This document shows positions 13,501-25,500 of a DNA stretch of 64,000 nt, piece after piece. Both the position numbers and the translations under genes were made by a program. The notes under the pieces were generated by a model. It saw only the letters and a list, made by a program, of their open reading frames with translations, had not been told where the DNA came from and searched no databases. Positions within the stretch are counted from its first letter, which is position 1. Each line of letters starts with the position of its first letter. Source of the DNA: Oreohelix idahoensis (lineage: Eukaryota; Mollusca; Gastropoda; Stylommatophora; Oreohelicidae); NCBI GenBank assembly GCA_024509875.1, contig JAMPIV010014846.1, forward strand, positions 710,001-774,000, written 5' to 3'.

Positions 13501-16500
13501 TTGATACGAATATGATAAGTAACCTCTGATAAGTATATGACAGGTAACCCCTGATAAGAAAGCAACAGGTAACCCCCTGATAAGAATATGACGGGTAACC
13601 CTGATAATAATATGATAAGTAACCCTTATAAGAATATAACAGGTAACCCTGATAAGAATGTGACTGGTAACCACTGATAAGAATGTGACGGGTAACCATT
13701 GATAAGAATGTGACGGGTAACCACTGATAAGAATGTGACGGGTAACCACTGATAAGAATGTAACGGGTAACCACTGATAAGAATGTGACGGGTAACCATT
13801 GATAAGAATGTGACAGGTAATAACTGATAAGAATGTGACGGGTAATAACTGATAAGAATGTGACGGGTAACCATTGATAAGAATGTGACGGGTAACCATT
13901 GATAAGAATGTGACGGGTAACCATTGATAAGAATGTGACGGGTAACCACTGAGAAGAATGTGACGGGTAACCATTGATAAGAATGTGACGGGTAACCACT
14001 GATGAGAATGTGACGGGTGACCACTGATGAGAATGTGACGGGTGACCACTGATGAGAATGTGACGGGTAACCATTGATAAGAATGTGACGGGTAACCACT
14101 GATGAGAATGTGACGGGTAACCATTGATTAGAATGTGACGGGTAACCACTGATAAGAATGTGACGGGTAACCATTGATAAGAATGTGACGGGTAGCCATT
14201 GATGAGAATGTGACGGGTAGCCATTGATGAGAATGTGACGGGTAGCCATTGATGAGAATGTGACGGGTAACCACTGATAAGAATGTGACGGGTAACCATT
14301 GATAAGAATGTGACGGGCAACCACTGATGAGATTGTGACAGGTAACCATTGATTAGAATGTGACGGGTAACCACTGATAAGAATGTGATGGGTAACCATT
14401 TATTAGAATGTGACGGGTAACCACTGGTGAGAATGTGACGGGTAACCATTGATTAGAATGTGACGGGTAACCACTGATAAGAATGTGACGGGTAACCATT
14501 GATATTTTCCACAGGTAAATATTTCTCAGTATGCATACCTGAACCTGGTACAGATGTGAACTCATATCTTGTGCGAGATGTTCACAATAAGACAGAACTA
14601 GCGCTAGGGAACTACACCTCCGGAAAAGTTTCTGTTGTGGTCAATGTGGCATCATTTTGTCGTGAGTTCCAGATATATAGATAGATGGAGAGAGAGCGCG
14701 GGACAGACAGTCAGACAGACAGACAGACAGACAGGCGGATGGTAGGATGGGTGGACGGACAACGTAAAACAGAAAGAAGTTTAACTTTTTTTTTGTTCAA
14801 ATGTTTCATTAAGTTTATAAAAAAAACTGCCTCTTTATATCTATGGCGCTCGATATTAATGTTCTTATCATATTTATTGCATAATTATTGTGTTTGTCTT
14901 TAAACCGGAAAGTGGAAAGCTACCTCAACCTTATACAAGCATTTTCAAGAGGCAACGAGTTTTTGTCAGAACCAGATACAGAAACAAATGTGATGCAGAG
15001 CATCCAGGACACACACAAAATGATGCATTTTACCAGCTCTGCATTACAAAAAAAAAAAAAAAAACAAGTGATAATCTTCAGACTCCGCACGGGCCACAAC
15101 AGATTGTGGTACAATCTATTCAACAAGTTAAAGATAGGAACCACTGATGAGTGTAACTGTAGCACAGATAAAATGGCTGCTGAATATCTGCTTCAAAGAT
15201 GCCCAACTTATGTGGAACAGCAGACAGCACATATCACCGTCACCAGCACCATTCCAGGAAAAACTCTGTGGAGATACAAATAGCCTTAAGCTGACCAATG
15301 CTTTCTTTGACAATATTCAAGCAGACGTCTGAGAATGTACGAAGAAGAAGAATAAGAAGAACCCGCATCTTTTGCATGTACACGCACAGGGGAAAAAAAA
15401 AAAAAACCATGCAAGGGTTGGAGAAGCGAATAAATAAGGCACATTCCCTACCTCTACTTTATATTCCTCATTTATAAAATTGAATCCAATACCATTTTTC
15501 ATTTTATTTGCTTACTATTATTAGGTAAACGTTATATCCAGTTATTATTTACACATTTTGTATTCCATCTGTTGCTGCTACCCTGGTTTCATTGCGTTCC
15601 ATTTGTACACTGTGCTAATTTCTCATCTGTGTTTTCTTATTTTGACCGTGGCTAACGAAGGTTAATCCCAGAACGTGGCTAACGAAGGTTAATCCCAGAG
15701 CGTGGCTAACGAAGGTTAATCCCAGAACGTGGCTAACGAAGGTTAACCCAGACCGTGGCTAACGAAGGTTAATTCCAGAACGTCCTGTGTTTCTGGTCCA
15801 GCGTTTATTTGTTAAGGTAAACGTAGTCCCATTGCAAACACTGCTTAGTGAAGTTAAGTGTTAGAGACTTCACTGTACTAAGCCCAGCTTATAGAGGTAG
15901 TGTGACCAGTTCCCTTCCTCGCTGCCTTTTCCTTCCCTAACTCACGAGCAGTGTCAGGTACCCATTTACAGTTGGGTAGACTGGGGCGTGACGACACCGT
16001 TTTTCGAACCGGGTACCCTTGCCGCGACAGACCAGCGCTCTAACCATTCTATCAACCGAACGGTCCAAAACTAACTCTAATACCGTATTTTAAAAACTTT
16101 CTCTACTATAAGAGCTTATTTGACAAACGTCTATTCCTTGCTGCGAGCGTCCGATTGACAGAGCAGTTAAAGCATTGGCCTCTCGCGGTTAAGTTACAGG
16201 GTTCAATACCTGGTATTGTCACTCTCCAGTCTGTAAATCAATACCTGTCTCTGCTCTTGAGTTAGGGAAAGTAAAGGCAGCGAAGAAAGGAATTTGTCAC
16301 TTCACTTCTCGAAGACTAGAGTCAAGGAGGGAGGGGAGAGAAAGTAATACGTCTTACTAGAACAAAAGACGAGAGAAAAAACAAAACCTACGTTGCGGCC
16401 ACAAGGCCTTCGTTAAGGACAGACGAAAAAAAAACATCCAAGAAAGAAAGTGAGAAGTAAAAAAAACAAAAATTAAAAGCGAAGACTCCTGATTAGGATC

Positions 16501-19500
16501 ACATGGCTGGACCAATCAACGATATGCCTAACGGCAGTGTATGCTATCAGACTGCCTTTAGCTTTTTATATTAGTTAATAATCTCGAACAGCAGTGACTT
16601 TTCATTTTTCTCCATGGCAACAGGTCTTACACAGCAGTACACTCAGTTCAACGCACTGCTTGAGGAGTTCCCTGGTAGCTTAACTGTCGTGGGATTCCCC
16701 TGCGACCAATTCGGTCACCAAGAACCAGGCGTCAACAGTACTGAGATTCTCAATACTCTACGCCATGTTCGACCTGGATCAGGGTTCCAGCTTCACCCGC
16801 AGTTTCATCTCATGTTACGTGGTGCAGTTAATGGAGAGAAGGAGACAGGTCTTTTTACTTACCTTAAGGTTTGTATTAAAGTATGTGTATGTCTGCAGAC
16901 ATAGGAAAATTCTCCGAATCTTTTGGCCGAATACTATCACCAGTAAAGAATTCTTTTTTTTTTTTTTTTTTTTTTTTAAACCAACAGCACTTGGGCTTTC
17001 AGCCCTGCGGCCCAATGACATGTCATTGCGAGGCTGCGAAGCCTGTGGACTTTCCCTCCAACCAGGTCAGGAGCTCCGTTCCTTCCCATCCACAGAGGTT
17101 TATCTCAGGAGCCGTTCAGGTTATTCAGTCAAAATCCCGGTCAATGACACTCTTTCAAATGCCCACGCTCGGGCTTGAACCTTGAACACCTGATCGCCAG
17201 CTTAATGTGGTAACCATTACACCAGCGCGGCTCCCATCAGAATTGCTTACTCGGAGCTACCAAAAGGACATGCGCACCATCACAGTTGGCAGACGCTGGA
17301 GTTGGGTTGGCCACGTTCTCAGAAGAGACTCTGATGCCATCACAAGAACTGCTATGCTATGGACCACTGACGGAAAACGGAAGAGAAGCTGATCATAAAC
17401 AACTGTGCAGAGAACTATGGAGGCCGAGATGCAAAGAATGAACCAGAGCTGGGGCACTGCACGAAGGATGACCGCCGACCTAGGAAAGTGGAAGCAATTT
17501 GTTGCTGCCTTACAAGACGCCACCAGGCGTGATGGCCACTGCCTGCTTTGACAGTCGGCGGCTAAGTATCAAAGAAGAAGATGTCAGCAGAATAGAAGAA
17601 AACTGTCTACCGCGACAAATATGGGAAATCAAGAGCCAGGAATCTAGACGTCAAGGACGACCCAGAGCTCGCTGGGTGAACGACATTAGACAATCTCTGA
17701 CTGACCGAGGACTAGATTGGAATCAGGCCAGGAGCCAGGAATCTAGACGGTCTAGGACGACCCAGAGTTCGCTGGGTGAACGACATTAGACAATCTCTGA
17801 CTGACTGTGATAAACGAGCGCCAAGGCCTTATAGCTCTATCTTTTCCTACATCTCTCGTATTTTATTTTCTCCCACATTTGTGCTCTTTCATCCCTAATT
17901 TGCTATCCCACATTTGCTATTTCATCGGTTTGATTACTCGCGACCGGTATCTAGAGAACCACATTTGTTCTTTCATCGGTGGTGAAATAAAGTCTTTTGA
18001 TTGAGTCCCCATACCTGACATCATCGTTTGAAGCCCACATTGCATCGGGATAAATCTGCTGAAAATACATCTGGTCATCCAAATTAGACATCTGGGCATT
18101 ATACAATTTCTGTGGACTGTTGTTATCTTTGTTGTTCGGCCGCTGTCCATACAAGCGACGGGTCACCACATTGGACGCCCAGATTGGCCAGGTGAAAACG
18201 TCTCATGCTGTAATTTCTGTGGACTGTTGTTATCTTTGTTGTTCGGCCGCTGTCCAGACAAGCGACGGGTCACCACATTGGACGCCTAGCTTGGCCAGGT
18301 GAAAACAATAAACAATCAGAGAGTAATGTGATAGCACTTTTGCATTGGCCAGCCAATTATCTCCATACCGGTTTGTCAAACAAGCCAGGCAACGAAAGTT
18401 GGTCGCGAATTACCACACCCACGTTTGGACTGACAGGGAACAAGAGCGATCCTGTGAATGAGTGACCAGAGAGGCTCTCAGGGATTGGTTGTATGGGCGG
18501 AGCTGTACGTCACCAGTCCAAGAAACCCACATTGGACTTCCAGAAATAGAATCTACCGCGTAGCTTGCTATAGAGAGGAGAGTCCAGTTTTTACATTGTG
18601 AGGTAGAGATTAAATCCCTAAAACGCCTAGCCTAAATACACGTGTTTATTCAGGGTGGATAATAATTCATTTCTGTGGTGAGTTGTGTTCTTAAAGGATT
18701 TTGCGAAGGGAAAAGAAGGTTAGTAGATCGTATACTGATTATTACTACATTGTCTTATTCTTTGTTTAGTTTAACCTCACAGCTAAATGTGCGAAAGATA
18801 GAGTTTCAATTAATTCTTTTCATAACTGATTAATAAAATCAGAAGATTTTCCTAGAAGATGATAGGATGATAGGAGGTAATTAATAGTTCATACTTCACC
18901 TTCATCATCATCACAGTCTCTCATGCACAAGATATTTAACATCATTAGAATTGAACTCAGAGAGAGATCAATAATGAGCAGTAGTATGAATGAAAGTCAA
19001 CCAGTGATGTTAAATATGAAAAACTTACGAAGACTTCTGTGTGTCTTCAGTTCATCAGAAGTCTGAGTCTACACGCAACGTGTCTGACGTCTAACCAGAA
19101 ATAAGTTATCAAAAACGGACATTTGGCTACCAGAATTCGCCATAGGACATCTTTCATTCCTCAGTTAAAAAGGAATATTGTCTCACCCACAAGTCAGAAG
19201 GTGGACGCAGCATTTTTCGTCACCCATATACTGCTGGCTCACAAGTTCAATACAGAGTTATCACAAGTTCAAATCACTCGAAAGATCATTATTATCTGAA
19301 GTCAAGCTAAAGAGCTCAAAAGTGGAATCTCATATTTATACCAAGTGCAACACACTCTTAAGCGCATTCTATGAAGCAGACTCTAAAGTATATTTTATGA
19401 ATCACGACTACATAAGCAAGATTATGAGTCTACATATCACTAACATTTCGTGAAGATATCCAGTCTGGCCAGTACCCTCGGGAGATTAGACAACCTTTTG

Positions 19501-22500
19501 TTCATATGACAGCTATTAACTGTTGATCAACACTACAGAGATATACTCAAACAGTGAAGGAATATACATATATATCTCGTCAACGTTCTCAGTCCGACAA
19601 CAGTTTTCATCAGAACGTCCTCGACTTAGAGATACCCCACTCGACATAACGTATGACAACTTGGGACCTGTTATGCATACATGTGAATCATCGTATCCAT
19701 GAGGAGCATTTAGAGACACATGGACTGTGTAGATTACTCACCATTTTGGTAACACGTATCATATCACATCATCATCATTTCACTTTACACCAGTTCATTC
19801 TTAATTAACTATTTCTTAATTACCTGCAATTTTAATATCTCATCTGTATGTTTTGTGTGAATCGTCTTTTACCACCATCACGTTCTAACCATTACTAACC
19901 CTATATGTGTGTTTATTTAATTAATAAACCCAAAAATCGTTTGATCATTATCTAGTTTGTTAATGTATCACTCGTGCTGTCGGTGTTACATATTCACATA
20001 TAGGAACATTTCTCTACTCAGATGAGGTTGGGGGCTTTTTCTTTTACGGGATCTAGGGGCAGAAGCTAAGGTCGTGTGGAAACAGAACTTTTTCCATAAT
20101 TAATTAGAAAACACTGTTCAGTAAAAAGCATTCGCATTCCTGTCTTCTTGTCCCTATCTCGAATAGGTCTTTATTCTTTCTTAACGAGCCAATTTCTAGA
20201 GACCTTATACCTAATATCTCATAGGCTATTCCTGGCAAAAACTACTGTCATAGTTGCCTCAGTACACACCACATGACACTGACCGAGGACTAGATTGAAA
20301 CCAGGCCAAGAGCCAGGAATCTGGATGGTCCAGGACGACACAGAGTTCGCTGGGTGAAAGACATTAGACAATCTCTGACTGACCGAGGACTAGATTGGAA
20401 CCAGGCCAGGAGAAAGACAGCCGATAGGATAGTATGGCGCCCTCTCTCTGGAAAACTCTGCACCCCAAGGTATAATAGGAATGAATAAGTAAGTGAGTAA
20501 GTATTTGTAAACATAGAAATATAATGCTCAATAACTAATCAAAGCATAGAATAGAAAGATTGAACTGATAAAACAAGGTCACTAATGTCCAACCGAGCGT
20601 CCCATTAGCTATGCTGTTAGAGCGCTGCCTTCCCGCGGCAAAGGTTCAAAACTCAGTTTCGTCACTCTCCAGTCTACCCAGTTGTGAATGGGAACCTCAC
20701 TCTGCTCTTGTGTTAGGGAAGGCGAATGCAACAAAGAAGTGAACTGGTCACCTAACCTCTCGAAGCTGGACCTAATATAATGAGGTCTCTAACACTTCAT
20801 TTCCCTACTGCAGTATCTGCTATGGGACTGAAAATATCTTTTAAGGTTTGTATTATTTATTGGCATACAATTATAATGTCCCGTGTAGTTTCTGGGGGTC
20901 TGTCAAAAGATAAAGAAATGATTAGGACTACTCTACCCCCCGGCGTGGCATTCAAAGTGACTAATATAAGGTTGTGAATGAGGCTGGCACCTCATCATAC
21001 AAAACCAATTGCCACAGAAACAACGGCTGCTTGAACATACAAGTATTAGTGCTTGGGGCATGCTTTCTGCTAGGAGACCCACACAGATTTTGCAAGAAAC
21101 ATTTCCAGACAAATCTATTGGACGTCGTGGGCCCATTGAATGGACACCTAGGTCTCCAGACCTATGAATTTTTTTTATGGGGCCCCCTCAAATCAGTTGA
21201 TCATGGCAGCTAATTCGAACATTTAATTTAATTTATATAATAAACTAGTGTAAAAGCCCGTCATAAGACGGGAATTAAATTCAAAAGCACCAATACCTAA
21301 CAGCAATTTTACTTATTCAAAAGTATTAAATAAAACCACTGTGCATCACCACAGTACGAACTACGTAGCAGCAGCGAGGATCCCAATGTGTGTATACTGG
21401 ATCACACATTCTATAAATATGTTTGTGTGCACACCGTCATTTGCGCATTTTTCTTTGGTAAGTGTTACTTTTTTCGGGAGAGTACATGTAAGGGTGTGAC
21501 AGATGAAAATTGAAGCTACACTTTAATCTCACCGGTACCAATCATTTTGTTGAAATCAAAATCGCCAACGTGGGTTCCACGTGCTTCCCTAATTAGTATG
21601 TCCAAGTGAGCGCGCTGTAAGCCATGCTATTCACCCTCTGTCTCAATTTTAATTTAGCCACATCTACGGTCTTCTCTCACGAGCCATTATAATTAGCAAT
21701 CTCTGGATCTCTTACTGTCATTCCTTCAAAGAGGGCGGACCAGAGGCGGCACTGGCGGTCAGTTGTCGACGTCTTTTGTAGTCACTAAGAGAGAGCGAGT
21801 TCTGTAACACCTCTGATTAACACCAGAACGAGAACCGTCTACGTGGGGAAGAAATCTCTGCAGGAACGGCGGAGCATGGCGGTGAAGTTGTGAAAAATAG
21901 CTTTGATTCACGGTTTGACCGCAAATGTTTCCGAGAATCAGGCAGAGATGAAAAATCTTGCATGTAGCTAACGATTTCTATTCATTTAATATATATAGGC
22001 ATCTCTTAAAAATTCAATAGCGCCAGAGATTTGAAGAAAGTACCTAGCTCATATATGAGAGCCAAACAAGAATTTTGGATTTCTTTTATACGTGGAGATT
22101 AATTCATTCGTTGTGCTGCGGTAATAATATATTAGAGTTTTGAGTGATTTAATCGTTTACGTTTCTTCATTATATTTGTCATAAAATTAACAGTGATACA
22201 ACGTAAAAATATCTCCAAAGGATAAAATGTAGGGATAAAAAGAATGCGTAAGTTACTAGAAGGCATGATCGCCCACGCCGCGGGTCATCACCCGCCATGG
22301 AAATTAAATTGCTAGAACGTTTACCCTTGGAACGGAATGAGATCGAAGATCAAAAGGAAAAATCTGACTGAACATGTGCTTGAAACTAGCAAGGCTAAAA
22401 AGATGCAATTGGGGGGGGGGGGGGGGGAACGGATGAAAAGTCACGTCCCCAAGTTGACACAAGGTAAAGTAATCGACAAAAGGGACCATAGTTATTATAC

Positions 22501-25500
22501 GCAACAGTCATTTTTTGGACGCTTTTGCGATATTTTGTCCTTTATTTGAATGCAGCGGCAAACGTTTCACAGAAGATTCTAGAAAATATTTCGAAAAAAA
22601 CAACTAACCTTGAAAAGTAACTTTTTCTTAATAATGATGTTAGGAATATAAAACCTAGCTGGCCGGATGGCCCATCTTGAGCAGTGAAATAATATGCTTT
22701 CATTTATACAGTCGGATAGATAATAAGAAAGATATTGACAAAAGACTGTGTTGTTCATATCAACGAACGACTGCATTGAAACAATAATGTCACTAATTTT
22801 CAAAAAAGTGTGGCCTTGAAGACGCCAGTGCTAAAATCTAGTTAGAATGAAAGAGAGAGGGTGTTAAGGAGAATCGTGGCTAAAAATAACTTTTCAGGCA
22901 AAATTGTGTAGGGGAGGGCAGAGTTGGTTCAAAAAACAAGTATGTTTTTTTGTGAAACGCAAGTAGAGACGGACGGACCAACAGACAAATATGCATACTT
23001 GACTGAGATATGACTGAAATGACTTTTGGTAGGATATTTGAATTTGAAAAAAAAAAAGGCAGTGATTGGCCATAGATGAATATATTATCGGCGCTCAGAC
23101 GCGCATTTTGTGCCATTCAGTATAAGTTGTCCTCGTAGACACAGTGAATTATTTAGTGGTGATTTCCCAGAAGCAAATTGAAGTAGTTATAGGGACGCCA
23201 TCCTATAGCCAGCAGCTCAGCTGAGTTTTGCTAGCATATACTGTGTTCTATGTTCATAATTCTGGTAAGACTGAAATTATTTCTTTGTACATTTTAATAT
23301 TTGTTTAAGGTTTCGAGTGATTTGATACTGCCATATCAAAATCTATCCCTTACAACAAGTAAGGATTCGATCTAGACCCCCCGCCCTAGTTCAGGGTCTA
23401 GAGACAAATAAAATACATAAACTCCAGCAAGGATTAGGAAGGACAGATCAAGTGTTGAGATCAGTGGAACATATCACCTATCCTATTCTATGGCAGGAAG
23501 CTAATAAACATATTTCGGAATATGTAGTCTGGGAGAACTTATCCTATGTGAAACCAACTTGGTAAGATGTGCTGTATGGTCAGAGAGATCTGACCCGTCT
23601 ATATGGTGTTGTTGTTGTGTGGTGTTGTGTCCAGAATTAATTTAGAGGATGGAATTCTGACACATAACTAATACTTTGATTGCAGAGCTGTGAGTTTTTT
23701 TATTTGGCACCAATGTGGTGTCAAATGTGTTGAATATTACAAGAGGGACCCGTGCAGTAACATTGTGTCAGAGCAGCCTATTATAGCCCCCAAGCACGGA
23801 GAGGTGGGGCCACCAGACTTCTGATATAGCCCCCAAGCACGGAGAGGTGGGGCCACCAGCCTTCTGATATTGCCCCCAAGCACGGAGAGGTGGGGCCACC
23901 TGATTCCAGCACCAGACTTACTCCTGCAAGTTACGTGAGAGTCTGGCCTGCTGAAAACTCACCAACTTGATTTCTAACACACCAATTATAATACCCTCAA
24001 TAAAGGGGCAATGTGTAGTCGCTATAGATCGGGAGTGATGAGTCCACCCCAACAGCACATCCATAAATAGTTCTTCCCCATAAAGTACAACTATAAACAG
24101 TAATAATATTAACTAGTCTTGTAACATACCTATGAACACAATTTTCATGTATTATGCCATATATTCATGCATATCATTAATACTTTCAAAACCTTTCATA
24201 TGTTCTGACCAAAATAAAACCTTGGTTCAGAACAAATAAATTTAAAGAAGATTTACTAAAAAAAATTTACACAGCTTGAGTTAGTTTAGTGTGTTTTAAA
24301 TTTATTAATATTATTAGACTTATTAAATATCTGTGTGTGTGTGTTTGTATATATTAATACAACACCTTACATTCAGTACCCTAGATTTTTTAACGTAGCC
24401 ACATTCATTAGTAAAACTCTCCACATGTAAGCCTACCTTGCCGTGGTTGGAGAGCTTGAGCGCCTCAATGATCCCGGGAGCTATGCCGGCGGGAGTTTTA
24501 CTCCTGGCAGGGTCACCCAAGCCGGACAGGTCCTGGGTGAGGGGCCAGACTAAATGGGCTGAGGAGTGGGTGGAACCCTATAGGTGTAGATGCAGAACCC
24601 ACCGGCGAGTGGTACATGCTCTGGTCTGCACCAATCCACCCCCACTTCATGGGTTAAATGCTTTCTTGCCTCATTCTTCACTGTTTGTCGTCTATCACGC
24701 CCATGGCGACCGTTGCCTCAATTGGCTGTGTGTGGTGTACCCGGAAACGGGGCCTCCCAGTACTGAGGCAAAGTTAAGTCCCCGATGTCACTTATCGGTG
24801 CAGAATTGAGAGAGATGGCTGAGCATCACAATCCCTCCTGTGTTGCAGCATGATGAGAACCCAGCATTGCACACTGAGCTTGGGGGGATCACTTGGGCAC
24901 CAGACTTAATACTGGCTCTTGACTGGATGGCCGCATGCAGGAGATTTCTACAATGGAGGGTTGGCAGGTGGTGGGTATCGGGAAGTGGCTCTGTGCAGGA
25001 CGTGAGGATTCCTTGGGAGAGCCCAGAACCAGAGCACAGCATTGTGCAAGCTCTGCATAGTTGGAGAGCCCCCTGGATGACGGGGAATGCACAGTGTGCT
25101 ACCCCACCTATCCCCAACTGCTAACTTAGAACCAGAAGTGGGGTCCTCTGTATGCGTGCCAGGCCAGGATAAAATGCCTGGGAAAGAGACTGGAGCTCAG
25201 AACTCCCTAACTCAAAGTTGCAGGATGGCAGAAAAGCCATGGGAAAGACAGGGCTATTTTGAAGATAACGCAACCATATTTTCACCATACGAGCTCGGAC
25301 GCCGCCTCGGTAAACAAGGTCCGCGCAGAGCAGTGACACCCCCAGGCTGCTTGCGAATAGTCTACTACTGGGAACATAAACAGATTAGGGATGAGCCCAC
25401 TCTCCCGTTGAACAGGTGCTAAAGTCGTAGATACTGGGCCAGAAGGCGCACCGGAAACCACAGTATCATGCAACTCGCTTTTTTTTTTCTATGGAGAGTA

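Noticed and set aside
13291..14449. Overlapping minus-strand open frames of 257-358 codons with a [17 protein letters not shown] repeat
   Set aside because: They are the 25 bp minisatellite translated in several frames at once; none has independent coding evidence, and the array lies in a GPx intron.
24438..25422. Possible ORF1 (gag-like) of the LINE
   Set aside because: Several short overlapping frames, none with coiled-coil, RRM or zinc-knuckle features; treated as leader.
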